A stretch of DNA of 64,000 bases from Bradyrhizobium sp. CCBAU 53340 (GTDB taxonomy: Bacteria > Pseudomonadota > Alphaproteobacteria > Rhizobiales > Xanthobacteraceae), in NCBI RefSeq assembly GCF_015291645.1, contig NZ_CP030055.1:3224001-3288000 (forward strand), written 5' to 3'. Below are positions 8,743 through 19,030 of this stretch, piece by piece. A program made the translations under genes and the position numbers. Under the pieces are notes generated by a model. That model did not search any database and was not told the DNA's origin. It worked only from the letters and a program-made list of their open reading frames with translations. The stretch's first letter is position 1; every line of letters starts with the position of its first letter.

Positions 8743-10326
8743 ATGACCCTTAACAGGAACGAGTCAAACGACAGCGTCGGCCAAACCTCCTTCAACGTTG
8801 ATCAAGAGCCAGACGTAGCCGCGTCGCGCCGCCAATTTCTCAAGACAGCTGCGGTCGGCGCCACAGTCGCTGCGGCTGCTGGGCCGCTCATGCCATTCGG
8901 CGCGAATGCGCAGCCTTCCGGAGAGCAAGGCAGTGACGGCATCTTGAGCCGGCTGCAGGGCTCTGAGACTGATCGCAACCGAAGGATACTACTCAAAGGC
9001 GGAATCGTGCTGTCCATGGATCGATCCGTTGGCGACTTCATGAACGCCGACGTATTGATTGAGGGAAAGACGATTAGGGCTGTCGGGCCAAACCTTTCGG
9101 CCCCCGATGCCATTGTTGTCGACGCCACGAACACAATTGTTATGCCCGGCTTTGTCAATACACACCACCATCAATTTCAAACGAACACACGTGGCTACTT
9201 CGCCGACGCGTTCTATTTTACCTCTGGACGTCGACCGGACTACCGGCGTGCGTTCATGCCTGGCGGCATCCATGAGAAGTATACACCCGAAGACGCATAC
9301 ATCGGCCAGCTCGTTGGCGGGCTCACCAACATATCCGCGGGTGTCACCACAGTGTGCGACACGTCGCAGGTGTCAATCACGCGAAAACATACGGACGCTT
9401 GCATAGATGCGTTCAAGGAGTCCGGTCACCGCACCGTCTTTGTCTTTACGAGTGGTCCGGGCAACGCCGCTAGTATGGCGGACTATGCATTTCCTCAAGA
9501 TATCCATCGCATAAAATCCCAATACTTCAGCTCCGAAGATCAGCTCATGACGCTCGGCTTGGGCGCCTTTCCTCCCGACGTCAAAGCGGTTTTCCCGCTC
9601 GCTCGCGAAATTAAGATGCCAATTTACGTTCATGTGACCGGAGCAGCCCGAAGTGCGGTGGTTGAAGAGTTAGGAATACTCGCCGACTGCACCATCATTC
9701 ACGCGATGGACCTGCCAGAGAGCGCGTGGCGGCAGATCGTGGACAACGGTGCGAAAGTGTCCATGTCCTCCGTTACCGAACCTACTGTGGCAAACGGAAT
9801 TCCGGCAATCATGGAGGTGATGAAGTACGGCATCATGGAGCGGGCGAGTTTCAGCACCGATGCCGAGGCCTTTATGACTGCCGACTTCTTCTCTCAGATG
9901 CGCGGCGCATTTATGCTTCAACGACTTCTTGCTGTACAGCTCTCTGATAACGGTCAGCGTGATGTACCCCGGCCGATCACTTGCCGCGAGGTTCTGGAGA
10001 TGTCGACGATGGGAGGCGCGGTCGGTGCGAACCTGGCCCACAAAGTTGGCTCCCTGACTCCGGGTAAAGAAGCAGACGTCATCATGCTACGAGTCGACAT
10101 GATAAATGTGTGGCCGATCACCAACGTTCCGGGAGCGATCGTAACGCTGATGGACACCAGCAATGTGGATACGGTCTTCATCGCGGGTAAAGTGAGAAAG
10201 TGGCGAGGCAGACTTGTCAACGTCGATATGGTGAAACTGCTCCGCTCGCTCGAGACCTCTCGAGACCAATTGTTTGCTCGCGCCGGCTGGAGGGTCGAGC
10301 CCTTCGGAACATGCTGCGAACGTTAG
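8743..10326 (+). CDS. Tat-exported amidohydrolase (TrzA/AtzA-like superfamily)
   Basis: 527 residues. A twin-arginine signal lies at 29-57 (SRRQFLKTAAVGATVAAAAG, then an A-N-A cleavage site), so the protein is exported folded. The amidohydrolase domain shows the first metal-binding pair in VMPGFVNTHHHQFQ (His141, His143), a further His in MPIYVHVTG, another in CTIIHAMD, and the Asp in FSTDAEAFMTADF. The C-terminal LTPGKEADVIML strand is typical of cytosine-deaminase/chlorohydrolase relatives. It would hydrolyse a C-N or C-Cl bond in the periplasm. A clear SD (GGAGGAGA) precedes the ATG. Downstream lie an outer-membrane barrel and a Tat-exported oxidoreductase, suggesting a joint periplasmic pathway. 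Substrate unknown. Confidence 0.9.
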   Translation: MTLNRNESNDSVGQTSFNVDQEPDVAASRRQFLKTAAVGATVAAAAGPLMPFGANAQPSGEQGSDGILSRLQGSETDRNRRILLKGGIVLSMDRSVGDFMNADVLIEGKTIRAVGPNLSAPDAIVVDATNTIVMPGFVNTHHHQFQTNTRGYFADAFYFTSGRRPDYRRAFMPGGIHEKYTPEDAYIGQLVGGLTNISAGVTTVCDTSQVSITRKHTDACIDAFKESGHRTVFVFTSGPGNAASMADYAFPQDIHRIKSQYFSSEDQLMTLGLGAFPPDVKAVFPLAREIKMPIYVHVTGAARSAVVEELGILADCTIIHAMDLPESAWRQIVDNGAKVSMSSVTEPTVANGIPAIMEVMKYGIMERASFSTDAEAFMTADFFSQMRGAFMLQRLLAVQLSDNGQRDVPRPITCREVLEMSTMGGAVGANLAHKVGSLTPGKEADVIMLRVDMINVWPITNVPGAIVTLMDTSNVDTVFIAGKVRKWRGRLVNVDMVKLLRSLETSRDQLFARAGWRVEPFGTCCER

Positions 10327-11307
10327 AAGACTACGGCACGAATTCAAAGAGACCGATTGATTCTCCGGACCGTGATGTCCGATTGTCCATCGGGCGGATA
10401 TGGTCGAACACGCTGCCTAGCAAAGGAAGGGCCTGGTAGCTGAGACCGTCCGGCAAATCTGAGCTATCCCGATTGAGGAGTCGCTCCGGACAAGGCTCAA
10501 ATGTAGTCTCGGCGGGACGAGGCGTAATGTCATGCAGAGAAGTACCGGCGCAGCCTGAGCGGTAAACAGCGACAAGGATTGTGACGATCGCCGCGGCCCA
10601 GGGCAGGGTTGTTTCGGCAGCAGCGGGCCAACGTCGCCACGCGTCACCGAGACCCCCCAGCTCGCCGATAATCTGTTTTTCTGGAAACTCCCGTGTAATT
10701 TTCGGGGGATGATCTTTCTGTTTCGCGTTCTCCGTCGAACCGGTCTCGCAAGCCTTTGGAAGCGGGCGCAGGGGCAGTGGTAGGGACTCTTGTCCGTTCG
10801 AGGCAAGCACTCGGAAGGTGGTCCTCACATTCACCGCGCCATTAGCGCTGCTGCGTCTGCGATCGCGAGCGCTTTTCTCACCCTATGAGTTGCATCGCGG
10901 ATTCTGCATGCCGCGTCGGAGCATGCGTGCGATCGACGAAGTGGGAGGGCATGCCAGTGATAGCCGCGAAGGACATAGGCGGGCGCATGAGCTGATGCCT
11001 GGGCTTGTAAGGCTCGCAGGGCTGCATTGCCGAGGCAGTGCTCGAACTCTCGTCGAGAAGGCGAGTGGCACAAAAGGTTCGACTTCATTCAGAGCGGTCG
11101 CTCGTACTGTTGCCGATTTATGACTCCGCCGTGGATTCAATGGTGAGGACCTAGATTGGGTTCTGAGAACCACAAGCGAGCGGCTCCTTGGTGTCAATTC
11201 AGAGTGTTCGCGGTCCGACTGCAAATCAGGCGCGGCAAATGGAGGAAGCATAGGGTGAGGCCGATGCATCATGCACGGTCTTGGCCCGTTCATATAGAGG
11301 GGGACAA
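10327..11307. other. Long gene-free region before the porin gene
   Basis: Almost 1 kb with frames of up to 167 codons on the minus strand, none of which has a convincing start, ribosome site or recognisable motif. The composition (many Arg, Pro, Ser) is that of shadow frames. It may be decayed sequence; no hairpin or repeat stood out. Confidence 0.45.
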
Positions 11308-12405
11308 ATGTTAAACTATGAGAGACTACGGGCGGCAGCACTTTCCATCGCCATGATTGGGTCAGCTAGTATGGCAAACGCTGCGGACCTTTCGGTGAAG
11401 GCGAAAGAGGCGCCACCGGCAGACCCTCCATTCTTCCTGGTGAACGACAATCGGCTGACGTTTTCCTGGATGCCACAAGGCACGGAGCCAGGGGCTTATT
11501 CGCGGCGTCCCGACGGGTCAATTGATGGTAAGACTGCAAAGCAGGTCTACTCCTTCACACACTTCGACGTTTGGGCCTATGGCACCAACTCGTTCAATAT
11601 TTCTCTGCTTAAGTCGGATCACAATAACCCGGCACACCCGTGCACAAATGCCGGGATAATCCAGACGAGCTTTACCAGTCCGGTGGTTGCAGCCACTTGC
11701 TCGGGAGCAAGCGACGTTACCGGGCAGTTGCGCTCGACCTTCGGGTGGAATGAACTCTTCAACACGAAGACGTTCACTGCGGGGCCCCTGAAGAACATCT
11801 CATTCGTCGTCGGTTTGGATGGCGGCACCGAAAACAACTTCTTGTCTCCGGCCAGGCGTGACGTCGTCGCCGGTCTGCAATTCCAATTCGATTTGCCATA
11901 TAAGGGCTTCTTGAATGTCGCGCCGATGGCGTTCTGGGAGTTCTCCAACAATAGCGCGTACGCTCAATGCGGAAGTAGTTTCGCCGGCACTATTCCGGGT
12001 GTGAACTGCCTGATCGACGGCACCAGAAGATACAATCCGACATGGTCGATTGAGGCCAACTACTACATGGATCTCGGATTTCTGCCAGAAAACATGCAAT
12101 TCTTCTCAGTTAGCGGCCGTACTGCAATTATCGGAAAGAGAGGAAATGAGGCCAATCCGCTCCCTGGCCTCAGTACCGCTGTACAGTACTTTTCCGAGCC
12201 CATCCGCCTGACCTTCGACGCGAGCAAGGCGGTTTGGGGAGCCAAGTACTCACATTTTGTCGACCTATGGGTGTCTTACCGATACTGGCAAAACAAGTTC
12301 GGACTTGACCACAGCGTGAGCAGGACCTGCAACGTTTCTCCAGGCGTGAGCAACAACACTTGCACCGAATCCACTGTCTACGCTGGCGTCACGGTTAAAT
12401 GGTAG
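11308..12405 (+). CDS. Outer-membrane beta-barrel protein, possible channel
   Basis: 365 residues from ATG 11308, preceded by GAGGGGGAC; the longer frame start at 11281 has no ribosome site. A Sec signal peptide is clear (RLRAAALSIAMIGSASMANA, cleaved before ADLSVKAKEAP). The mature part is rich in alternating aromatic strands (FTHFDVWAYGTNSFNISLL, FSVSGRTAII) and ends in VTVKW, an aromatic C-terminal residue as needed for barrel insertion. Length and pattern suit a 12-strand nucleoside-channel or meta-pathway (phenol) porin-like barrel. It sits between two Tat-exported enzymes and so could admit their substrate through the outer membrane. Two cysteine pairs in loops are unusual. Confidence 0.8.
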   Translation: MLNYERLRAAALSIAMIGSASMANAADLSVKAKEAPPADPPFFLVNDNRLTFSWMPQGTEPGAYSRRPDGSIDGKTAKQVYSFTHFDVWAYGTNSFNISLLKSDHNNPAHPCTNAGIIQTSFTSPVVAATCSGASDVTGQLRSTFGWNELFNTKTFTAGPLKNISFVVGLDGGTENNFLSPARRDVVAGLQFQFDLPYKGFLNVAPMAFWEFSNNSAYAQCGSSFAGTIPGVNCLIDGTRRYNPTWSIEANYYMDLGFLPENMQFFSVSGRTAIIGKRGNEANPLPGLSTAVQYFSEPIRLTFDASKAVWGAKYSHFVDLWVSYRYWQNKFGLDHSVSRTCNVSPGVSNNTCTESTVYAGVTVKW

Positions 12406-12466
12406 TTGCGGCGACGTGGCGCGTTGAGCGGCCAGCCTTTAGCACCAAATAGCGATCTCGCGAAAA

Positions 12467-12487
12467 GGGGCTTCCGATGGAAGCCCC
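12467..12487. terminator. Hairpin after the barrel gene
   Basis: Perfect 9-bp stem GGGGCTTCC/GGAAGCCCC with a GAT loop, 62 bp after the barrel stop. There is no T-run on the plus strand, but TTTT follows on the minus strand, so plus-strand termination would be weak. It also lies 200 bp before the GMC gene. Confidence 0.5.
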
Positions 12488-12688
12488 TAAAGCTCCTGAC
12501 CGATTGCTGCTGGATGGCTTGGTGCAGTGGACGGAGCGGCGTACCTTCTGAGTGCAACGCAGCACATCTGCATATTTGGACCAGTCAGCAAGGTTTACGG
12601 GGGCCATTCCGGAGCAAGCCACGGTTCTCAACGTGAGCCCGGCCTGGAACGTGCGCAGCTGGTACCAAATTCAATGGAGGTTAATTCC

Positions 12689-14436
12689 GTGTTAGATAAA
12701 GATCCGAGCCGTAACACCAGCCACATTGATCGGCGCCAAGATGTACTCGAGGGCGCACTTCTACGCGGCTCGATCACCCGCCGTGCATTTGTCACAATGT
12801 CGCTGGCATTGGGCTTTCTTTCAGCCAGTCGTATCGGCGCGCTCGCGCAAACGTTGGACGAAATTAAAACCAATCAGGCAGCACGAGCCAAAGCGTTGTC
12901 CGGGAGCTACGACTACGTTGTATGCGGAGCAGGCACCGCAGCGTGTGCGCTCGTCGGCAGGTTGGCCCTTGACAGCAGCAAGAGCATTCTTCTGATCGAA
13001 GCGGGCGGATGGGACGACGCGCCGTCGATCCTCAATCCCAGCATCTGGTTCACCAATATTGGCACCGAGCGAGCCTGGAGCGACGTAACGCCACCGTTCG
13101 CCGGCATCAACAACCGTTCGATCCTCGAGCAAACAGGTAGGGTGTTGGGTGGGGGCAGCAGTATCAATGCCGCCTGCTGGGTGCGCCCGTTCAAGGATGA
13201 TTTCGAATTCTGGGCTAACGAAGCCAAGGATGAGAGGTGGGGTTATGAGCATGCACTTTCCATATATCGCCGGGTCGAAAATTGGCGAGGCACGCCGGAT
13301 GACAGATATCGCGGTAAAGATGGACCTGTTTGGTGCCAACCTGCAAAGGACCCTTCGCCGGTCGCGCCGGCGATGCTCGAGGCTTGCCGAGCACTCGGTC
13401 TCCCTGTGATAGAAGACTCCAACGGCAAGCGTGAAGAGACGGGCGAAGGGTTCGCTTACTTCAATCACATTGTCCGGGACGGCCAGCGACAAAACATGGC
13501 GAAGTCCTATCTCTACCCTGTGCTGAATAAAAAGAACGTCACGCTGTTGGTTGATACCCAGGTCGATCGCCTTTTAATCAAGAACGGAAAGGTTAGCGGA
13601 GTCGAGTTCGTCCGCGATGGGAATAGGCAAATCGTTGCGGCAGAGCATGAGGTCATCGTTTGTGGCGGCGGCATCAACACGCCACGATTGCTGATGCTGA
13701 GCGGCATCGGTGACGAGAAGCATCTCAGGTCCGTCGGAATCGAGCCCGTGGTTCATAGCCCCGAAGTAGGCAAGAATTTCCAAGACCATATTCTACACCG
13801 GGGCTGCCTCTGGGAGGCCCAGAAGAAGGTAGAACTACGAAATTCGGGGGCGGAAGTACTGGGTTATCTGAAGAGCGACCCGTCTCTCAATCGTCCCGAC
13901 ATAAGCGTGGTCCAAGTGGAATCGCCAATCACGACCGAGGTCATATCAAAGAAGTATAGCCGCCATCAACGAGCTGGGCGCTCTGTTCAGCTGTAGTCGC
14001 GCCGAAAAGCCGCGGTCAACTCAGGTTGAAATCCAGCGATCCAAGGGACCGACCCATTGTCGAACCGAATTACTTGAGTCATCCGGAGGACGTTGCGGCG
14101 CTGATGCGGAGCATTGAGGTTTGTCGACAGATTGGAAACTCGGCGGCGATGCGTCCGTTTGCGCTACGTGAGGTCGCCCCTGGCAAGGATCTTAAAGGTG
14201 AGGAACTTGCCAACTTCGCCCGCGACGGAGCTTCGACATTTTATCATGCTAGTGGAACGTGCCGCATGGGCGCAGATCCACAGGCAGTTGTCGACGCGAA
14301 GCTGCGCGTCAATGGAGTCAGCAACCTTCGCATTGCTGATAGTTCTATCATGCCGCGGATTCCCGGTGCGGCCTTGATGGCTGCATGCGTGCACATTGGC
14401 GAGCGTATGGCAGAGATACTTTCGGCCCCAGCCTAG
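12689..14436 (+). pseudogene. Tat-exported GMC oxidoreductase broken by a frameshift
   Basis: Start GTG 12689 has GGAGG eight bases upstream. The product has a twin-arginine signal (ITRRAFVTMSLALGFLSAS, about residues 29-54) and the FAD-binding VVCGAGTAACALVGRLA at 77-93, followed by GGGSSINAACWVRP. The frame is lost near 13958-13962; adding one C to AGCCGCCA restores YSPPSTSWALCSAVVAPKSR and joins the second half (SSDPRDRPIVEPNYLSHPED, then the catalytic His in YHASGTCRMG). The Asn or His usually found near the C-terminus appears replaced by Ala in PGAALMAACVHIGE. The family oxidises alcohols, sugars or amines in the periplasm. Without the frameshift it would be about 580 residues. A recent mutation or sequencing error is possible. 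Confidence 0.87.
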
Positions 14437-15605
14437 CGGAGAGATTGATCGATAAGTCGCGCCCGGCTTGATGGCATGTCGATTTGTCGTTCTTCCGCGT
14501 TGTTCTAATAAGTCGAGCCGCCCGGACGTGCTGCCTAGTCGTTCGGATCGAAATACGTCGCGGCCCCAACGAGGAATGTGGATCGCGAAACGGGCCGTGA
14601 GAGGACACTACGGCGATTGAACTGGTTTGATGGTCGCTGTGATCCGCGAGTCAGCCAAGGCTGCTTCGGCCGAGCCCATGACGGGGCCGGGCGCGTTGCG
14701 TCGGCGGTGCCTTCACCGAAGGGCTGCGTGGGACTCGAATGATCCGGATGCACCTCAAGATTGAAGTACGCATGTGGCCGAGGATTTGGCGGTCTACCTC
14801 GTGCCTCGGTTGGTCGTGGCACTTCATAATCGAGCCGCGCGCGCCGACGAAGCCGGTGGAGAACGCGATCCATCTCGACAAGAACCGTACAATCCCGTAT
14901 TGATCCTTGGAGATTCAGCTCACGGTCGGCAGTAGCCAGACAGGCTGACACAAGGCTAGTGGCGCGCCCGTGCCAAGTCGCTGTATGAAACAGGTGGCTC
15001 CCCAGCCGGTTTGAAGGGGCATCGTACAGTCCGTTCCCAGCGGGCGATTCGACCATCGGCATTGTTCGCTACAGTCCACGGGCGTCGCTGTTGCCCGCGC
15101 CGCCGCTCGTCAGAAGTCACGCGGCGACAGCGCCCATCGCTGCTTCCATTTCCACCAGCAGTCCCTTTTCAGTGTAACCGTCGGAGTAAGGCTCGCGGAA
15201 TAGTCGCCGCCGGAAAGCCGTTTAAGCAGCGGATTTAATACGCGCCTTCGATCCCCAAGGCAGCCGTTCATTGTTCCGGCGTGGGGTGTAATTGGCGGTG
15301 CCGGCGAGGTCGTTAGCTGGCCAGACTTGCGGATCGTGCTTCGGTCATGATCGAGGGATGCCTCAACGCGGCGAAGTAGTTCCATGATCGGAGCACGCGA
15401 AGAGCCTCACATGCGTCCGGAGGAAAGTCGCGCAACGCGCGTTCTGCCGTATTGGTTGAGGGCAGATGCGGCCGTCATATCAGCGCACCAGCTGCCTCGA
15501 CGCCGATGCCTACCTGCAAGGATTGCGTGTCTTTGCGCGTTCAACCGGAAATGTGCTCGAACCACCAAATCCTGTTCGCGCCGAGCTTTCCTGAATGCCT
15601 CAGAC
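14437..15605. other. Gene-free region, no recognisable content
   Basis: About 1.2 kb with only shadow-like frames (up to 175 codons, minus strand, Arg- and Pro-rich). No motif, hairpin or repeat was recognised. Probably degraded sequence. Confidence 0.45.
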
Positions 15606-15645
15606 TGGACATAACATAATTTCGGTCGTATCATAATTTCGTGAA
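15606..15645 (+). promoter_or_regulatory. Tandem-repeat promoter, copy H
   Basis: -35 TGGACA at 15606-15611, 17-bp spacer, -10 TATCAT at 15629-15634. The direct repeats read GACATAACATAATTTC and GTCGTATCATAATTTC, 18 bp apart. It precedes a very short frame at 15698 and, 250 bp further, a regulator gene. Confidence 0.65.
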
Positions 15646-15697
15646 AATGCGCATATTCTTTTGAAGAGTTGCCAAGGTAGAGAGGGAGGAGTCTCGA

Positions 15698-15745
15698 ATG
15701 CCGTCGTTAGCGAAAAAGTCTGCCTGTAAGCACCGTCTTTCTTAG
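15698..15745 (+). other. 15-codon frame with a strong ribosome site; gene remnant or leader peptide
   Basis: ATG 15698 follows GAGGGAGGAG, the strongest ribosome site of the neighbourhood, but the frame stops after 15 codons (MPSLAKKSACKHRLS). After the stop, another frame continues with FDFYDAIRPVRDGSP. It may be the start of a gene destroyed by a frameshift and deletion, or a leader peptide. It lies directly downstream of promoter copy H. Confidence 0.35.
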
Positions 15746-15897
15746 CCGGTTTGACTTCTACGATGCGATCCGGCCGGTAAGAGACGGCAGCCCTCTATGT
15801 AGCCGCGCTGGACGGCCAAAAGTCGCTTCTTTCTTTTTCATGGGTCTGACGAAACCCCAATGCATTGGTCACACGACCACACACGCGGGAGAAGCAA

Positions 15898-16419
15898 ATG
15901 TCCCCGAGTCGCCTCCTGTTGCGATCGAGTCCTGGTCCTAGTCGTGAAGCGGACCATAGAGGAAGCACAGTTGATACGCTGGCCCGGGATGCCATGGGAA
16001 GAAACAGATCATTTGTAGTTCCAGGAAGCGTGGATCAGACCGGCGAGGAGCGTGGGCTGGAGCAGTCGGCTTTTGATGATGGCCATTGTTGGCCAGGAGA
16101 CATTCAGAAGAGCCGGGAGAAGATGGTTCGACTACTGCGCCTATTTTCATCGCCCCGGAAGCGGCTGGGTCTTACCCCCGATGAGGTGCTCATCTTCCTT
16201 GCGATCGGCTATCTTTGCACGACGACTACGAACTGTGTTGTTCAACTCACGCCGATCGGCTTAATCGATGTGGCGACGTTGCTCGGAATCCCGAAAGAAA
16301 CGGTTCGTCGAAAAACGGGCAGGTTGGCAGATCTTGAGTACGTGAGCTGCACTCCGAAAGGGGTCATGATCAAGCAACCCAAGGTGTGGTGTGATATGTT
16401 GAATCGTGCTCTTGCCTGA
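15898..16419 (+). CDS. Winged-helix DNA-binding protein, putative regulator
   Basis: 173 residues from ATG 15898, with GGGAGAAG before it. The N-terminal 75 residues are low in recognisable structure and rich in Arg, Ser and Asp. The rest is a compact helical domain with a helix-turn-helix (LIDVATLLGIPKETVRRKTG, then LADLEYVSCTPKGVMI as the wing), resembling MarR- or Crp-type winged helices; the central LFSSPRKRLGLTPDEVLIFLAIG is the connecting helix. The family cannot be named with confidence. It lies downstream of tandem-repeat promoter copy H and upstream of the molybdenum hydroxylase operon, so it may regulate either. A minus-strand terminator follows it. Confidence 0.7.
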   Translation: MSPSRLLLRSSPGPSREADHRGSTVDTLARDAMGRNRSFVVPGSVDQTGEERGLEQSAFDDGHCWPGDIQKSREKMVRLLRLFSSPRKRLGLTPDEVLIFLAIGYLCTTTTNCVVQLTPIGLIDVATLLGIPKETVRRKTGRLADLEYVSCTPKGVMIKQPKVWCDMLNRALA

Positions 16420-16444
16420 AATCCTCGATTGCTGCCCTCTAGAC

Positions 16445-16473
16445 AAAAAAAAGGCTGCGCGCCTGCCGCAGCC
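16445..16473 (-). terminator. Intrinsic terminator of the 16.9-19.5 kb operon
   Basis: Read on the minus strand: stem GGCTGCG/CGCAGCC (7 bp, 7-base loop) followed at once by eight T. It lies 430 bp after the stop of the minus-strand molybdenum hydroxylase large subunit and also just after the plus-strand regulator, so it ends the operon coming from the right. Confidence 0.8.
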
Positions 16474-16903
16474 CAGTCTTGGGAGTAAGCCTACACGGAG
16501 GATAGCTCGGTCACTTCGACGCCAGCACCGAAGAGCCGCGATCTTTCATTGCAGCCCGACGGATTCAGGTGAGGTAATTTGACATAGAACGAGCTTTAGA
16601 TGTGGTTCGTAAAACCCAGTTTGGGGGGCGGGACTAATTTAGTTTATCAAACCGCGGCTAATTTAATATCGGTCGGGCCGGGAAAGAAGGCCATCAGTAC
16701 TAGGCAGGCCCTATAAAGGGTGCCCTTCACAAGATCTTCGCTCGGGCTAAACCTCAATCACCAAGTGTGCGGGTGCGGAAAAAATGAGGCGGAGGGACAA
16801 CGAGGCGTCCAACCGAGCTTCCCTTCGAACCGGTTGCCAGGTCTGTCGTCGTCTCCACGAGAGGAGATGGTTGCAATTGCAGAGCGGCGAGTAGGGGATG
16901 ACG

Positions 16904-19030
16904 TTAGGCTTCGAACAACGCGCTCATCAGTTGTTCTCTGCTCAAAGGCAATGAGCGGACACGGGCGCCGAGCGCGACAGCCACCGCATTGCCGATCGCA
17001 GCTGCGGTCGGGCCGAGCGCTACCTCGCCAATACCGAGCGACAGGTCCTTTGGGCTGCCGATTAGCTTGACCTCGATCTCCGGTATCTCGCTGAACCGTA
17101 GCACCGGGTAGTGTTCCCACGCGTTCGAATTTATGACCCCGTCTTCGAATCGCACGCGCTCCTTAATTGTCCAGCTCGCCGCTTGGATCGCTCCGCCTTC
17201 GATTTGATTGATCGCGCCGTCAGGATTGATGACGAGACCGGCATCTGCTGCAATCCAAAAGCGCTCTAGTCGTATTTCTTCGTCGACCAAAAGGTCAACG
17301 ACCATGGCAAGGTAAGCGGCGCGGTTCTTGTAGCGGCTAAAGGCGAAACCTCGGCCCCGACCGCTCCCGATCTCGCCCGGTCCGCGCCAGCCGGCCATCG
17401 CAGCCGCCGCCTCGATTACCTTCCGCCCGCGGAGATCGGACAGATTTTCTAGTCGATAGTCCACAGGATCTCGCCCCACGAGCTCCGCCAGCTCGTCCAT
17501 CATTGATTCAATGGCGAATACATTTGCGAGCGCGCCCAAGCCCCGCATGGACGAACTGCGCACCGGGGGATCGGTCACAAGCCGATGCAGGACGTGCCGT
17601 CGCGGAAAGTCATAGATGGGAAAGCCATTGCGGATGCCACCGCCACCGCTGGCGTCTGAAATGTCGACTGGCGCGGACGGCGAGGGCGGATTTGGTATAA
17701 GTTGCGCGCTCAGAAGGTTAACCCGTCCTCCCATGCCCGGCCGTGTGCCGTGCACGGGGCTTAAAATATCCATACCCCATGTGAGCGGCTTTCCGTCGTC
17801 GCCAAGACCTACATCGATCGTCACTTCTGCGGCGGGACCAAGAGGAGACGAGGTCATCTCATCCTCGCGCATCCACATAACCCTGATCGGGGCGCCAGGC
17901 TTGGAGCATGCGATCAGTGCGGCCTCGAAAGCCGCGTCGTCGGCCCCATTGTGTCCGTAGCAGCCCGCTCCCTGGCGGTGGATGACGTTAATTGCGGAAG
18001 GATCCAGGGCGAGTGCCGTGGCGATCGCGTTGCGAAGTGGATTCACGCCTTGCGCATGGGTCCAGACAGTAAGGTGCCCAGCCTCAAAAAGGGCGATCGC
18101 ACAGGACGGTCCGATCGAGGCGTGAGCGAGCCAGGGCCGCGAGTAAGTCGCGGTGACCGTTCTGGCGGCCATTGCAGGCTCTGCGCTCTCTTCATCGCAC
18201 AACGTGCGCGCCTTGATGGTGCGCTTGCGTAGGGCGCTCGGGTCTTCGTCGCCCCGCTGCAGAGGGGCCCCACCGGTCCAGCTGATGAAGCGTTCGCGAG
18301 CATGCCAAGCACTTACAACATCTTCTTCTCGCTCTCCAACGAGCGCGGCAAAGTCCCCCGTCCTCACTATCTCGACCGCATCGACGTAGCGCTTCGCCAG
18401 CTTGGTTCTTTCGAGCCGATCTATACGTGCACCTGGCCAAGGCTGGTGCAGCACGCGCGCATGCAAAATGCCCTTGAACCATATGTCATGAATAAACCCT
18501 GCGCCGAAGACCTTCGCGGGAAGGTCTATCCGCTTAAGGCTGGTTCCGATTACCTTGAAGCTGGCCGGCGACTTGACCATCGCGGATCCGGTAGCGGGTC
18601 GATGGAGATTGACCACACCGGATAGGCTCCAATAGCTTTCGCCCGTCTCTTGACCGTCCCGCAGGAACGCGCCATCCATGATCGAAATCGCGTCGTTTTG
18701 GCAATTGAGCTGTTGCGCAGCTCGGCTGCAAAAAATCTCGCGGACTTCGGCGGCCACCAACCGGACAGCAGCCCCAGATTTCTCTATCGATATGCTACCG
18801 GCCGTATAATGCTCATCAGGACATCCATCGGTGTCGCCGGATACGACGTCGAGCCGGTCCGGCGAGACGTCCATCTCTTCAGAAACTAGCTGAGCAAGCG
18901 CAGTTAGCACACCTTGCCCCAGCTCCACTTTGCCCGTCGCGAAGCGGACTCGTCCGCCCGGTTTGATCGTGATCCACTGGTCGAGCCATGGATTGTCGAC
19001 CAAAATCGGCGGAAGATCGTTGGAAGTCAT
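16904..19030 (-). CDS. Molybdenum hydroxylase large subunit (isoquinoline oxidoreductase-like)
   Basis: 708 residues from ATG 19030, whose ATGA overlaps the stop of the 2Fe-2S gene; the frame is open 29 codons upstream but that part lies inside the 2Fe-2S gene. The family binds molybdopterin and hydroxylates aromatic N-heterocycles or oxidises aldehydes. Visible features are FATGKVELGQGVLTALAQL at the N-terminus, GPSCAIALFEAG and the Mo-cofactor loops around GCYGHNGADDAAFEAALI, and the C-terminal GIGEVALGPTAAAIGNA with the catalytic Glu. Unlike the two other large subunits in this window, it has no Tat signal. No FAD subunit is present, as in IorAB, where electrons leave to cytochrome c. Confidence 0.9.
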   Translation of the reverse strand: MTSNDLPPILVDNPWLDQWITIKPGGRVRFATGKVELGQGVLTALAQLVSEEMDVSPDRLDVVSGDTDGCPDEHYTAGSISIEKSGAAVRLVAAEVREIFCSRAAQQLNCQNDAISIMDGAFLRDGQETGESYWSLSGVVNLHRPATGSAMVKSPASFKVIGTSLKRIDLPAKVFGAGFIHDIWFKGILHARVLHQPWPGARIDRLERTKLAKRYVDAVEIVRTGDFAALVGEREEDVVSAWHARERFISWTGGAPLQRGDEDPSALRKRTIKARTLCDEESAEPAMAARTVTATYSRPWLAHASIGPSCAIALFEAGHLTVWTHAQGVNPLRNAIATALALDPSAINVIHRQGAGCYGHNGADDAAFEAALIACSKPGAPIRVMWMREDEMTSSPLGPAAEVTIDVGLGDDGKPLTWGMDILSPVHGTRPGMGGRVNLLSAQLIPNPPSPSAPVDISDASGGGGIRNGFPIYDFPRRHVLHRLVTDPPVRSSSMRGLGALANVFAIESMMDELAELVGRDPVDYRLENLSDLRGRKVIEAAAAMAGWRGPGEIGSGRGRGFAFSRYKNRAAYLAMVVDLLVDEEIRLERFWIAADAGLVINPDGAINQIEGGAIQAASWTIKERVRFEDGVINSNAWEHYPVLRFSEIPEIEVKLIGSPKDLSLGIGEVALGPTAAAIGNAVAVALGARVRSLPLSREQLMSALFEA

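Noticed and set aside
10327..11307. Minus-strand frames of 152 and 167 codons before the barrel gene
   Set aside because: No motif, no ribosome site, Arg/Pro/Ser-rich composition typical of shadow frames.
14535..15062. Minus-strand frame of 175 codons
   Set aside because: Composition is that of an anti-frame, no recognisable family, no start signal.
18034..18060. Other plus-strand frames inside the molybdenum hydroxylase genes
   Set aside because: All are antisense shadows of the well-supported minus-strand genes.
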